From contig CAWGPP010000002.1 in the NCBI GenBank assembly GCA_963824545.1, forward strand, positions 62,001 to 126,000: DNA of 64,000 bases, given 5' to 3'. The DNA is from Bog-532 sp963824545. GTDB taxonomy: Bacteria > Actinomycetota > Actinomycetes > Streptosporangiales > Streptosporangiaceae. Below the pieces are notes generated by a model. That model was given only the letters and a program-made list of their open reading frames with translations, had not been told where the DNA came from and made no database searches. Of the stretch, positions 8,961-17,747 are shown one piece after another. A program made the translations under genes and the position numbers. Positions within the stretch are counted from its first letter, which is position 1; every line of letters begins with the position of its first letter.

Positions 8961-9395
8961 ATGGCGGACGATCTGCGGGTGAACGGATGGCTGGTGATAC
9001 CGGCGGGGGAACTTCACGAGCGGTTCTCCCGGTCCTCCGGTCCCGGCGGCCAGTCCGTCAACACCGCCGACACGCGGGTCGAGCTGTCCTTCGACGTCGC
9101 CCACTCGGCGGCGCTGCCCACCTGCGCCCGCGAGCGTGCGCTGAGCCAGCTGGGCGGGCGGCTCACCGACGGCGTGCTGACCGTCGTCGCCTCCGAGCAG
9201 CGCAGCCAGCTGCTGAACCGGCGGGCCGCCCGCGGCCGGCTGGCCAACCTGCTCCGTGAGGCGATCGCCCCGCCGCAGCGGCCGCGCATTCCCACCCGCC
9301 CCGGCCGCGGCGCCCGCGAGCGCCGCCTCGCCGACAAACGGCGCCGCAGCGCGATCAAGCGGGCCCGCCGCCCCGATCCTGGCGACCCCGACTGA
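8961..9395 (+). CDS. arfB: alternative ribosome-rescue factor / peptidyl-tRNA hydrolase ArfB
   Basis: A 144-residue, release-factor-like protein. The catalytic GGQ (G29-G30-Q31, in SSGPGGQSVN) hydrolyses peptidyl-tRNA. The C-terminal tail is very basic (RERRLADKRRRSAIKRARR), as in ArfB/YaeJ, where the tail enters the empty mRNA channel of stalled ribosomes. The length fits the family. It is separated from chdC by about 40 bases and may be co-transcribed with it. Confidence 0.93.
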   Translation: MADDLRVNGWLVIPAGELHERFSRSSGPGGQSVNTADTRVELSFDVAHSAALPTCARERALSQLGGRLTDGVLTVVASEQRSQLLNRRAARGRLANLLREAIAPPQRPRIPTRPGRGARERRLADKRRRSAIKRARRPDPGDPD

Positions 9396-9398
9396 GCC

Positions 9399-9437
9399 CA
9401 TTCCGCCCGCCTGGGGCACGCCGTGCCGGCTGGAATG
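9399..9437. terminator. candidate terminator between arfB and the response regulator
   Basis: A nested inverted repeat: outer arms cattcc/ggaatg and an inner ggcac-gcc-gtgcc hairpin. It lies between two convergent stop codons. There is no T-tract, so it is only a candidate. Confidence 0.4.
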
Positions 9438-9486
9438 AGGCATACGGAACGTCCTGATAGGTAACGGGGCGGCTGGGCCGGTCCGG

Positions 9487-10185
9487 TCAGGCCGCCGGGC
9501 CGCCGGGCTGGGCCAGGCCGGATTCATAGGCGAAGATCACCGCGTGTACGCGGTCCCGCGCGTCCAGCTTGGCCAGCAGGTGGGCCACGTGCGTCTTCAC
9601 CGTGTGGTCCGTGACGTTCAGGACGCCGGCGATCTCCGCGTTGGACAGGCCGCGCGCAACAAGCCGCAGCACCTCACGTTCCCGGCCGGTCAGCCGGGCC
9701 AGCCGGGCATCGGCCCGGCGCGCCGCATCTGGCGCGCCCCGGTGGCCCGGGGCGGCGGGCCCGGCCCGGCAGAACAGCTGGATCAGCCGCCGGGTCACCG
9801 ATGGCGCCAGCAATGCGTCGCCGGACGCGACGGTGCGGACGCCCGCCACCAGTTCCTCCGGGCGGGCGTCCTTGAGCAGGAAACCGCTGGCGCCCGCGGC
9901 CAGCGCGTCGAACACGTACTCGTCCCGGTCGTAGGTGGTCAGGACCAGCACCCGGGGCGCGACGGCACCCTGGCTGACCCGCCGGGTCGCCTCGATACCG
10001 TCGGTGCCCGGCATCCGGACGTCCATGAGCATCACGTCGGGCCGGAACCGGGCCGCCGCGGCGACGGCGGCGGCACCGTCGCCCGCCTCGCCCAGCACGG
10101 TCATGTCGGGCTGCGCGCCGAGCAGCGTCCGCAACCCGACCCGGATCAGCGGCTGGTCATCCGCGACTACCACCCCGATCGTCAT
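9487..10185 (-). CDS. NarL/FixJ family response regulator
   Basis: A 232-residue response regulator. The receiver domain has the acidic pair D9-D10, the phospho-acceptor D55 in MLMDVRMPG and the conserved Lys in FLLKDA. The C-terminal LuxR-type HTH starts at LTGREREVLRLVARG and includes NVTDHTVKTHV. Its ATG overlaps the stop of the upstream histidine kinase (ATGA at 10182-10185), so it is translated together with its cognate kinase. Regulated genes are unknown. Confidence 0.95.
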   Translation of the reverse strand: MTIGVVVADDQPLIRVGLRTLLGAQPDMTVLGEAGDGAAAVAAAARFRPDVMLMDVRMPGTDGIEATRRVSQGAVAPRVLVLTTYDRDEYVFDALAAGASGFLLKDARPEELVAGVRTVASGDALLAPSVTRRLIQLFCRAGPAAPGHRGAPDAARRADARLARLTGREREVLRLVARGLSNAEIAGVLNVTDHTVKTHVAHLLAKLDARDRVHAVIFAYESGLAQPGGPAA

Positions 10186-11774
10186 GGCCCGGCCATCTCC
10201 CCGGGATCACCGGTCCCGCTCAGCTCGCCACGGCGGCCGACCCCGCCGGTCGCGCCAGCCCCGCCGGTCATGCCAGCCTCGCCGGTCATGCCAGCCTCGC
10301 CGGTCATGCCAGCCTCGCCGGTCATGCCAGCCTCGCCGGTCATGCCAGCCTCGCCGGTCATGCCAGCCCCGCCGGTCATGCCAGCCCCGCCGGTCATGCC
10401 AGCCCCGCCGGTCATGCCAGCCTCATCAGTCACCCCAGCCCCGCCGGTCATGCCAGCCCCGCCGGTCATGCCAGCCCCGCCGGTCACACCGACACCACTT
10501 ATCTCGCCAGTCCTGCTGGTTCCGCCGGTATCACCGGATGGCAGCATGGCCCGCAGCTCGAAGCCGCCGTCGGGGACGGCGGCCGCGCTGATCGTTCCGC
10601 CGAGCGCGGCCACGCGCTCGCGCAGCCCGATCAGCCCATAGCCGCCGGGCCTGCCTGCCCGGCTGCCGCTGCCGGTCGCCAGCCTCGCGCCGTGGCCGTC
10701 GGTCCGGCCCGGCCCGCCGCCGTTAGCCGCCGGACCGGGCCGGCGTGCGGGGCCGTCGTCCCGGACGCGGATCTCGGTGCCGTGCTCCGCATGCGTGAAC
10801 TGCACCCGGGCCGTGCGCGCCGCGGAATGACGCAGCACGTTGGTCAGGCCCTCCTGGATGATCCGGTAGGCGGCCAGGTCGGCGGTGCCCGGCAGCGATC
10901 CCGCCCACCCGGTCACCGTGACCTCGAGCCCGGAACTCCTGATCCGCCCGGTCAGTTCCGGCAGCTGGGCCAGGCCGGGCCGCGGGCTGGCCCCGCCCGG
11001 CTCATGCCGGATGACCCCGAGCGCCTCCCGCAGTTCGGTCATCGCCTGCAGGCCGGCCGTCTCGATGCCGTTCAGCAGTCCGGTACCGGGCGGCTGCCCG
11101 GACTCGGCCAGCAGCCGGGCCGTGCCCGCCTGCAGCGTCATGACGCTCACGTGGTGGGCCACGATGTCGTGCAGGTCGCGGGCGATCCTTGATCGTTCGT
11201 CGGCGGCCGCGCGCCGGTCCCGTTCCGCTCGTTCCGCCTCCAGCGCCGCGGCGCGGTCCCGCAACGCGGCGACCCCAGCCCGGCTCGACCGGGTGCTTTC
11301 GCCCAGCGCCCACGCCGTCACCAGCAGCGCCGCGGTGATCGCCAGCGCTTCCGGCCGGACCACCCGGACCGGCAGCGCGCCGAGCAGCGCCGCGGCCGAC
11401 CCGGCCAGGGCCAGCAGGCCGGCCCGGCGAGTCCGGAGCGCCGCCACCGAGTACAGCGCCAGCAGCGGCGCCGGCAGCAGCACCAGCGGGCTCAGCCCAC
11501 CCCAGTCATCCCCGTGCCGGGTGGCGAGCAGCCAGGCGCTGAGGGCGGTGCAGACCAGCCAGACGGTGACCGGACGGGACCGCCGCCAGGCCAGCACGCA
11601 GGCGGCGGCCACGCCACCCGCCGCCCACCACGCCCCGCTGTCGTGGTGATAGGCATCGAACCCCGGTTCGGAAAACGCGCAGGCCAGGCCGATCGCGACC
11701 GCCGTATCGGCCAGCGGCGGCCTTGCCCGGCGCAGTGCGTGGGCCGGCCAGAGCGCCCGGGACTCCGCGTTCAT
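10182..11774 (-). CDS. HisKA_3 sensor histidine kinase with hexapeptide-repeat C-terminal tail
   Basis: A sensor kinase of 530 residues from ATG 11774. The N-terminal third holds several hydrophobic helices, with little extracellular sequence. The HisKA_3 phospho-acceptor box is RSRIARDLHDIVAHHV, followed by an HATPase domain with RVRDDGP and a G-rich region ending YGLIGLRERVAALGG. The odd part is the C-terminus: after the ATPase domain, about 110 residues consist mainly of the hexapeptide AGMTGG/AGMTGE repeated roughly 14 times. Such a tail is not part of this kinase family. The gene is coupled to the response regulator by an ATGA overlap. The upstream reading frame through the 33-base repeats is not thought to be coding. 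Confidence 0.92.
   Translation of the reverse strand: MNAESRALWPAHALRRARPPLADTAVAIGLACAFSEPGFDAYHHDSGAWWAAGGVAAACVLAWRRSRPVTVWLVCTALSAWLLATRHGDDWGGLSPLVLLPAPLLALYSVAALRTRRAGLLALAGSAAALLGALPVRVVRPEALAITAALLVTAWALGESTRSSRAGVAALRDRAAALEAERAERDRRAAADERSRIARDLHDIVAHHVSVMTLQAGTARLLAESGQPPGTGLLNGIETAGLQAMTELREALGVIRHEPGGASPRPGLAQLPELTGRIRSSGLEVTVTGWAGSLPGTADLAAYRIIQEGLTNVLRHSAARTARVQFTHAEHGTEIRVRDDGPARRPGPAANGGGPGRTDGHGARLATGSGSRAGRPGGYGLIGLRERVAALGGTISAAAVPDGGFELRAMLPSGDTGGTSRTGEISGVGVTGGAGMTGGAGMTGGAGVTDEAGMTGGAGMTGGAGMTGGAGMTGEAGMTGEAGMTGEAGMTGEAGMTGEAGMTGGAGATGGVGRRGELSGTGDPGEMAGP
10240..10490 (-). repeat. 18-bp tandem repeat (gccggtcatgccagcctc type), about 14 units
   Basis: Near-perfect 18-base units are repeated in tandem. 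They differ mostly by cctc versus cccc, which switches the last residue of the encoded hexapeptide (AGMTGE or AGMTGG). All lie within the 3' end of the kinase gene and keep its frame. Confidence 0.95.
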
Positions 11775-11918
11775 GGCCTGACCATACGTCGCCGGGTCGC
11801 CGGGCACGTCAGCCTTCCGGGCGACCCGGACCTCATCCGTGCGGGTGACGGCTGCGCCCAGCGGTGGCCATAATCCCGTCCTGCCGGGCGATGTGGGCCC
11901 GCGGGCCGCGGCCATAGC

Positions 11919-14039
11919 GTGACGGTCATGGACGAAACCGACCGGGCGGGCACGGGCCGCCGGCCAGACGTCCGCGCCACCGCGCAGCGGGCCGGGCAGA
12001 TCGCCGGGCGGGTCCCCGGCTCCGCCCGGGGGATCGCGGGGCGGGTCCCCGGCTCCGCCCGGGGGATCGCGGGGCGGGTCCCCGGCTCCGCCCGGGGGAT
12101 CGCGGGGCGGGTCCCCGGCTCCGCCCGGGGGATCGCGGGGCGGGTCCCCGGCTCCGCCCGGGGGATCGCGGGGCGGGTCCCCGGCTCCGCCCGGGGGATC
12201 GCGGGGCGGGTCCCCGGCTCCGCCCGGGGGATCGCGGGGCGGGTCCCCGGCTCCGCCCGGGGGATCGCGGGGCGGGTCCCCGGCTCCGCCGTCATCCGTC
12301 ATCCGGCCGTGCTGTACGCGGGATTCGCGATCTTCGCCGGATCGGTGGCCATGGTCAGTGGCGAGGCGCCGCACCGGCTCTGGGGAACCTTCGCCGCCGT
12401 GGCCTACGCGGGCGCCGCACTGGCCGGCGCCTGGCGGCCGGCCCGGGTCCGCCAGGTGCCGCTGGCCATCGCGCTCGGCGGGGCCGTGCTGGCCCCGCTC
12501 GGCTGGCTCGCGGCGAGCGGCACCGCCATGCCAGAAGTGGGGGTCGTGGAACGTTCGGCCGCGATGCTGCTGCGGCACGGCCAGCTATACGAGTCCTCGG
12601 CGGCGCTGGCGGCCGGTCATCAGCTGTACGGTTACGACCCGTACCTGCCGCTGATGATGGCGTTCGGGCTGCCGCACGCGCTGGCCGGGCCGGGCCTGTG
12701 GACGGATCCGCGGCTGTGGGACGGCCTGGTGTTCGCGGTCCTGGCCGCCGCGGCGCTGTGGGTCGCGGGGGCCACGCACCCGGGCCGGCGTACGGCGCTG
12801 CTGGTGGCCTCGCCGCTGATCGCGTTCCCGCTCGCGGTGAGCGGCAACGACCTGCCGGTGATCGGGCTGATCCTGCTGGGCCTGGCCTTCGCGGGGACCC
12901 CGGACCGGGTGCAGGCGGCCAGCCGGATGACGGCCGCGGCCGGGCTGGCGCTGGGCGCCGCGGCCGCGCTGAAGGCCATCGCGTGGCCGACCCTAGTGAT
13001 CATCGGGGTGCTCGTCGCCACCAGGGACGGGGCGAGGAGCGCGGGGCGTTTCGCGGTGGCCGCGCTCGCCGTGCTGGCCGTGACCACGACCCCGGTCCTG
13101 GTCACCGAGCCGGTCGCGCTGATCCAGAACACGATCATGTTCCCGCTCGGCCTGACCGCCACGGTGTCCACGGCGGCCAGCCCGCTGCCCGGCCACCTGC
13201 TCGCGGCGAGCGGGGCAGCCGGGCACGCGACCGCGGTAGCGCTTCTGGTCACGGCCGCGTGCGTGCTGACGGCCGTACTCGCGCGCCGGCCGCCCGGCCG
13301 GCTGCCGGCCGCCGCCGCGTTCCTGGCGCTGGCCCTGGCGGTGATGTTCCTGCTCGCCCCGGCCAGCCGCTGGGGGTATTTCGTGTACCCGCTCGGCATC
13401 TGGGCCTGGCTCGGCTTGGCCCGGCGCGACGCGAGCGCGGCGGCGGGTCCGCTGCCGGCTTCGCCCGGCGGACCGCCGTCCAGGCCGCGCTCTGTGTCGC
13501 CATCGAGGCCCCGCAGGCTGCCCGGGCCGCCCGGCGGGCCCCCGGGCCTGCCGTCTGACGGGCCGCCGCACCCCGGCGGGCCGGAACGCTCAGAGGGCGG
13601 GGACGCTGACGACGATAGCTTCCTGAGTGGAGCGGGCGATCACGACGACGGCGTCGGTGTCGGGGGACGGGTTCTCCTCGCGGTGCGGCACGTGCGGCGG
13701 CACCCAGACGTAATCGCCGGGCCCGGTCTCCAGCCAGGTGATCTGGCCGCTACCCGGGTCACGGAACACGAACACCGGGTGCCCGGATACCACGTAGATG
13801 CCCGTCTCCGACGCGCCGTGATGGTGGTCGCCGGAGGACGCGCCGGGCCGCACGACGGTGCGGCCCATCCACAGCCCGCTCGCCCCGACCAGGTCGCCGG
13901 AGATCGCGGCGGACCGCTGCATCCCGGGCGTCTGCGCCGTGCCGCCGGAAAGCTCATCGGCGCGGATCACGCGCAGCTGGCTCATTGGCCTTCTCCCGCC
14001 CGTTTCCGCTCGCTCACGCGTCGGCCGGCTCCAGGGTGA
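11919..14039 (+). CDS. polytopic membrane protein (GT87/DUF2029-like) with 11-residue N-terminal repeats
   Basis: The N-terminus (about 30-124) is a run of GRVPGSARGIA repeats. About nine to ten hydrophobic helices follow (residues about 130-500), with a YGYDPYLPLM motif typical of DUF2029/GT87-like membrane glycosyltransferases, then a Pro/Gly-rich tail. The start is GTG 11919 or ATG 11928. The 3' end is doubtful: the open frame continues to 14039, antisense across the entire cupin gene, while the other forward frame stops at 13558. A late frameshift, or a real product ending near 13558, is possible. Function is inferred only from topology and weak motif similarity; a transferase using a polyprenyl sugar donor would fit. 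Confidence 0.5.
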   Translation: MTVMDETDRAGTGRRPDVRATAQRAGQIAGRVPGSARGIAGRVPGSARGIAGRVPGSARGIAGRVPGSARGIAGRVPGSARGIAGRVPGSARGIAGRVPGSARGIAGRVPGSARGIAGRVPGSAVIRHPAVLYAGFAIFAGSVAMVSGEAPHRLWGTFAAVAYAGAALAGAWRPARVRQVPLAIALGGAVLAPLGWLAASGTAMPEVGVVERSAAMLLRHGQLYESSAALAAGHQLYGYDPYLPLMMAFGLPHALAGPGLWTDPRLWDGLVFAVLAAAALWVAGATHPGRRTALLVASPLIAFPLAVSGNDLPVIGLILLGLAFAGTPDRVQAASRMTAAAGLALGAAAALKAIAWPTLVIIGVLVATRDGARSAGRFAVAALAVLAVTTTPVLVTEPVALIQNTIMFPLGLTATVSTAASPLPGHLLAASGAAGHATAVALLVTAACVLTAVLARRPPGRLPAAAAFLALALAVMFLLAPASRWGYFVYPLGIWAWLGLARRDASAAAGPLPASPGGPPSRPRSVSPSRPRRLPGPPGGPPGLPSDGPPHPGGPERSEGGDADDDSFLSGAGDHDDGVGVGGRVLLAVRHVRRHPDVIAGPGLQPGDLAATRVTEHEHRVPGYHVDARLRRAVMVVAGGRAGPHDGAAHPQPARPDQVAGDRGGPLHPGRLRRAAGKLIGADHAQLAHWPSPARFRSLTRRPAPG
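12006..12290 (+). repeat. 33-bp tandem repeat, 8 full units plus 21 bases
   Basis: Eight essentially identical 33-base units begin at 12006 (gggcgggtccccggctccgc and onward) and end in a partial ninth. In the forward frame each encodes GRVPGSARGIA. There are no spacers, so this is a coding minisatellite and not a CRISPR array. Antisense frames are also open and encode AEPGTRPAIPR or GGAGDPPRDPP repeats. Confidence 0.97.
13590..13985 (-). CDS. cupin domain protein
   Basis: A single-domain cupin of 131 residues. Motif 1 is GDHHHGASETGIYVVSG, with the metal-ligand histidines and glutamate, and motif 2 is DYVWVPPHVPHREEN. The start ATG 13985 has a good ribosome-binding site (gggagaagg on the minus strand). 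The family is broad (dioxygenases, isomerases, sugar-binding regulators), so no substrate is proposed. It is followed upstream by msrB on the same strand with a gap of 28 bases, so they are probably co-transcribed. Confidence 0.88.
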   Translation of the reverse strand: MSQLRVIRADELSGGTAQTPGMQRSAAISGDLVGASGLWMGRTVVRPGASSGDHHHGASETGIYVVSGHPVFVFRDPGSGQITWLETGPGDYVWVPPHVPHREENPSPDTDAVVVIARSTQEAIVVSVPAL

Positions 14040-14418
14040 GCGATACCGAGTTGATGCACCAGCGCTGGTCGGTGGGGACGTCGTACCCCTCACCTTCGAA
14101 CACATGGCCCAGGTGTGAGTCACAGCGTGCACAGCGGACCTCGGTCCGCTTCATCCCCAGCGTCCGGTCCTCGATCAGCGTGACGGCATCGTCGCTGGTC
14201 GGCTGGTAGAACGACGGCCAGCCGCAGTGCGACTCGAACTTCTCTCCCGAGCGGAACAGTTCCGCTCCGCACGCACGGCAGCGGTACACGCCCACCGTCT
14301 TGGTGTCGGTGTACTCGCCGGTCCACGGGGCTTCGGTCCCGGCCTGGCGCAGCACCTTGTACTCTTCGGGCGCGAGCTGCTCGCGCCATTCGGCTTCCGT
14401 CCTGACGACCTTTTCCAT
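14014..14418 (-). CDS. msrB: peptide-methionine (R)-S-oxide reductase
   Basis: MsrB reduces methionine-R-sulfoxide in proteins. The protein of 134 residues is close to the actinobacterial family length. Both zinc-binding CxxC pairs are present (CRACGAELF and CARCDSHLG), with the core ESHCGWPSF and the catalytic cysteine in QRWCINSVSL. ATG 14418 starts at MEKVVRTEAEW; a GTG at 14433 would add five residues. It is divergent from the LuxR regulator. Confidence 0.95.
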   Translation of the reverse strand: MEKVVRTEAEWREQLAPEEYKVLRQAGTEAPWTGEYTDTKTVGVYRCRACGAELFRSGEKFESHCGWPSFYQPTSDDAVTLIEDRTLGMKRTEVRCARCDSHLGHVFEGEGYDVPTDQRWCINSVSLTLEPADA

Positions 14419-14489
14419 ATTGGAGAAAACCACCCGGGCGGGCCAGTTAATCCTTCGGCCCTGCCGGGCGCTGATGCGATACTCGGGGC

Positions 14490-17400
14490 ATGTTCCAGCA
14501 GGTGCCGTGGGGACGGCTGGTCGGGCGTGAGGCGGAGCTCGCGCGCCTGCTGACGCTCCTTGACGACGCCGCGTCCGGCCAGGCGGTGGTCGCGCTCATC
14601 GGCGGCGACGCCGGGGTGGGCAAGACCCGGCTGATGGCCGAGGTGATCCGGCTGGCCGCCGAGCAGCATTTCACCGTGCTGTCCGGGCATTGCGCCGAGC
14701 TGGGCGAAAGCGTCCCCTACCTGCCCCTGGCCGACGCGCTGCGCGGTGCTGGCCAGAATAACGATGCGAGGGCCAGCCAATCGGGGGTGAGCCAGCGGAA
14801 CGGTACTAGCCAGAAGCCGGGCGCTAGCCAGAAGCCGGGGGCTAGCCAGAAGCCGGGCGCTAGCCAGAAGCCGGGGGCTAGCCAGAAGCCGGGGGCTAGG
14901 CAGCCACCGGGGGCTCCGGGGGGATCGGCGCCGCTGCTGCACGACGCCCTCGCCGCCCGCCCGCTGCTCGGCCGCCTGCTGCCGGAGAGCGGGACGGCCG
15001 CTCCGGCCGCCGGCGACGGGTCCGGGATGGCCCGCCAGCAGATGTTCGGCGCGGTCCTGGGGCTGCTGGCCGAGCTGGCCGCCGCCGCCCCGGTGCTGCT
15101 GGTGCTGGAGGACCTGCACTGGGCGGACGCGTCAACCCGCGACCTGCTCACGTTCTTGTCCCGGGTGCTGCGCACCGAGCGGGTCGCGATCGCCGGCACC
15201 TACCGCACCGACGATCTGCACCGCCGCCATCCGCTCCGCCCGGTCCTGGCCGAACTGCAGCGCCTGCCGACCGTGACCGCCCTGTCGCTGGGCCCGCTGC
15301 CGCCGGCCGCCCTGGCCGAGCACCTGACCGCGCTGGCGGACGCGCAGCGTCCCGGTCCCGGCGCGGTGGACCCCGGCCGCGCCGGAACCGGGACGGCCGG
15401 TCCCGAACTCGCCGTGGACGCCGCGGTCCTCAACGGCATCATCGCCAGGGCCGAGGGCAACGCCTACTACGCGGAGGAGCTGCTGGCCGCGTCGGCGGAC
15501 CGGGCCGCCGAAGACCACCGGCTCCCCGCCGGGCTGGCCGCGCTGCTGCTCAGCCGGGTGGAACGACTCTCCGACGCGGCGCAGCGCGTGCTGCGGGTGG
15601 CCGCTGCCGCCGGGCGGCGGGCCGACGACGAGCTGATCCGCGCCGCGTCCGGGCTGCCGCTCGCCGGTTACGAGGACGCGGTACGGGAGGTGGTCGCGCA
15701 GCAGTTGCTGGTCCCGGACGGCGCTGACGGGTACGCGTTCCGGCACGCGCTGCTGCGGGAGGCGGTCTACGCGGACCTGCTGCCCGGTGAGCGCACCCGG
15801 CTGCATGGCGTGCTGGCCGGGCTGCTCGCCGATGAGGAACGGCTGGCCGCCAACCCGGGCACCGCAGCCGAGCTGGCCCATCACTACCTGGCCAGCCACG
15901 ACATCCCGGGCGCGTTCACGGCCTCGGTACGCGCCGGGATGGAGGCCGAGCGGCTCGGCGCGCCCGCCGAGGCGCACGGCCACTTCGATCAGGCGCTGGC
16001 GCTGTGGGAACGGGTCAGCGAGCCGGAGAAGCTGGCCGGCCTCAGGCGCGGGGAGCTGGCCCTGTACTCCGCAAGCAGCGCCGCGGCCGCCGGGGACGTG
16101 CCACGCGCCGTGCACCAGATGCAGAGCCTGCGCGCCGTCGTGGACGCCGGATCGGATCCCGTGCTGGCCGCGAAGGCTGGCGAGCGGCTGGCGTACTTCC
16201 TGCTGCAGACCGACCAGGAGGACGCGGCCGCCGACGCGGTCACGGCCGCCCGGGCCGCGGTGGACGTGCTGCCCGCGGACCCACCGACCTGGGAACGCGC
16301 CCGGGCCATCGCCACGTACGCCAACAGCCTGCTGGCCGCGGAGGATCCGGCTGCGGCCGAATGGGCCGAGCACGGGCGGACGGCCGCCCGCGCCGCGCAC
16401 TCCCGGTCGGTCGAGGCTGACTCGCTGGTCACGCTGGGCCTGCTCAGCCACCGGCAGGGGCGCAACGACGAGGCGATCACGCTGTTCACCGCCGCGCACG
16501 CGCAGGCGCGGGAGGCCGGCGTGCTCGGGGTCGAGTTGCGCGCCGCCACGCATCTAGCCCGCGCCCAGCTGGAACGCGGCGAGCTGACCGCCGCCGCCCG
16601 CGTCGCGCACCAGGGCGTCAAGCGCGCCGAGGAGACCGGGCTGAGCCTGGCCCCGTACGGCCTCGACGTGCTGCACCTGCACTTCCAGGCACACTTCGCG
16701 GACGGCCAGTGGGATCACGCGCAGCAGCTGGCCGACGGGTTCGCGGTGCGGGTCGCCACCATCCCGGAGGCCCTGCTGTCCGCGATGGCGCTGTTCATCG
16801 ACGTCGCCCGCGGCCGGCCGGTGGCCGCCGAGCGGCGCGTCTGGCTGGAGCCACTGTGGGCGGCGGACCACTTCTGCGCGTATATCGCCCGCGGCCTTTT
16901 TGCCGAACGGGCCTGGTGGCAGGGTGACACCAGCCTCGCGGTGCAGGAGGCAGAGGCGGCGATCCGCGCCGATACCGAGGAACCGTACGGCTACGGTCCC
17001 TCGATCATCCGGCCGGCGGTCGTCGGGCTCGGCGCGCGCGCCGACCGGGCCGTCCACGCGCGCGCCGCGGGCGACGCGGCGCGGGCGGCGGCCGAGGTCG
17101 CGGCGGCCGGCGCGCTGCTCGAGGTGGCCCGGGTCGGCGCTGCCTTCCCGTACCGGCCGCATTTTGTGCTCGGCCCGGAGGGACGCGGCTGGCTGGCCCG
17201 CGGCGAGGCGGAGTGGCTGCGTGCCAGCGGCGCCAACGACCCGGCCGCGTGGCGCACCGCGCTGGAGGAGTTCGGCCCGCCCTTCGTGTATGAGGTGGCC
17301 CGCACCCGGTGGCGGCTGGCCGAGGCGCTCGCGGAGGCGGGGGACCGGCCCGGCGCGGAGGAACAGTGGTGGCAGGCGGCCCGGACCGCCGATCAGCTCC

Positions 17401-17741
17401 GCGCCGCGCCGCTGCGCGCGGCGCTGGATGACCTGGCCCGGCGGGCCCGGCTGGGCGGTACCCGCCCGCCGGGCGCGCCCGGCGGCCTGCCGGCCGGGGC
17501 TGCGGCGAGCGGAGCCAGCGGGACAGCGGCCCTGGCGGGTCTCACCGCACGCGAGCGCGAGGTTCTCCGCCTCATCGCCGAAGGGCGCAGCAACCGGGAG
17601 ATCGGTGCCGTCCTGTTCATTTCGGCCAAGACGGCCAGCGTGCACGTGTCCAACATCCTCGGCAAGCTGGGCGTGGCCAGCCGGACCGAAGCCGCGGCCG
17701 TGGCCCTGCGCGAAGGCGTGGCTCGAGGTAACCCGAAGTAA
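14490..17741 (+). CDS. large ATP-binding LuxR (LAL) family transcriptional regulator
   Basis: A 1083-residue LAL/MalT-type regulator. The N-terminal AAA ATPase has Walker A GGDAGVGKT (K45) and Walker B VLLVLEDLHWAD. The long middle is helical and TPR-like. The C-terminal LuxR HTH is LTAREREVLRLIAEG through SVHVSNILGKLG (about 1010-1070). The ATPase is interrupted between Walker A and Walker B by a low-complexity insertion (about 95-145) with five SQKPGA hexapeptides. LAL proteins usually activate secondary-metabolism or carbohydrate genes in response to a ligand; none can be deduced here. The next gene is convergent, so no co-transcribed target is evident. Confidence 0.92.
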   Translation: MFQQVPWGRLVGREAELARLLTLLDDAASGQAVVALIGGDAGVGKTRLMAEVIRLAAEQHFTVLSGHCAELGESVPYLPLADALRGAGQNNDARASQSGVSQRNGTSQKPGASQKPGASQKPGASQKPGASQKPGARQPPGAPGGSAPLLHDALAARPLLGRLLPESGTAAPAAGDGSGMARQQMFGAVLGLLAELAAAAPVLLVLEDLHWADASTRDLLTFLSRVLRTERVAIAGTYRTDDLHRRHPLRPVLAELQRLPTVTALSLGPLPPAALAEHLTALADAQRPGPGAVDPGRAGTGTAGPELAVDAAVLNGIIARAEGNAYYAEELLAASADRAAEDHRLPAGLAALLLSRVERLSDAAQRVLRVAAAAGRRADDELIRAASGLPLAGYEDAVREVVAQQLLVPDGADGYAFRHALLREAVYADLLPGERTRLHGVLAGLLADEERLAANPGTAAELAHHYLASHDIPGAFTASVRAGMEAERLGAPAEAHGHFDQALALWERVSEPEKLAGLRRGELALYSASSAAAAGDVPRAVHQMQSLRAVVDAGSDPVLAAKAGERLAYFLLQTDQEDAAADAVTAARAAVDVLPADPPTWERARAIATYANSLLAAEDPAAAEWAEHGRTAARAAHSRSVEADSLVTLGLLSHRQGRNDEAITLFTAAHAQAREAGVLGVELRAATHLARAQLERGELTAAARVAHQGVKRAEETGLSLAPYGLDVLHLHFQAHFADGQWDHAQQLADGFAVRVATIPEALLSAMALFIDVARGRPVAAERRVWLEPLWAADHFCAYIARGLFAERAWWQGDTSLAVQEAEAAIRADTEEPYGYGPSIIRPAVVGLGARADRAVHARAAGDAARAAAEVAAAGALLEVARVGAAFPYRPHFVLGPEGRGWLARGEAEWLRASGANDPAAWRTALEEFGPPFVYEVARTRWRLAEALAEAGDRPGAEEQWWQAARTADQLRAAPLRAALDDLARRARLGGTRPPGAPGGLPAGAAASGASGTAALAGLTAREREVLRLIAEGRSNREIGAVLFISAKTASVHVSNILGKLGVASRTEAAAVALREGVARGNPK
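14806..14914 (+). repeat. 18-bp tandem repeat inside the LAL ATPase domain
   Basis: Units of gctagccagaagccgggg recur about five times, with degenerate copies on both sides. They encode SQKPGA hexapeptides in frame. The insertion sits in a loop between Walker A and Walker B. Confidence 0.93.
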
Positions 17742-17747
17742 CGGTGC

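Noticed and set aside
12006..12290. Possible CRISPR array
   Set aside because: The 33-base units are head-to-tail with no spacers and lie inside an open frame.
11771..12295. Minus-strand 174-codon frame with AEPGTRPAIPR repeats
   Set aside because: It mirrors the forward repeat and has no conserved domain or ribosome-binding site.
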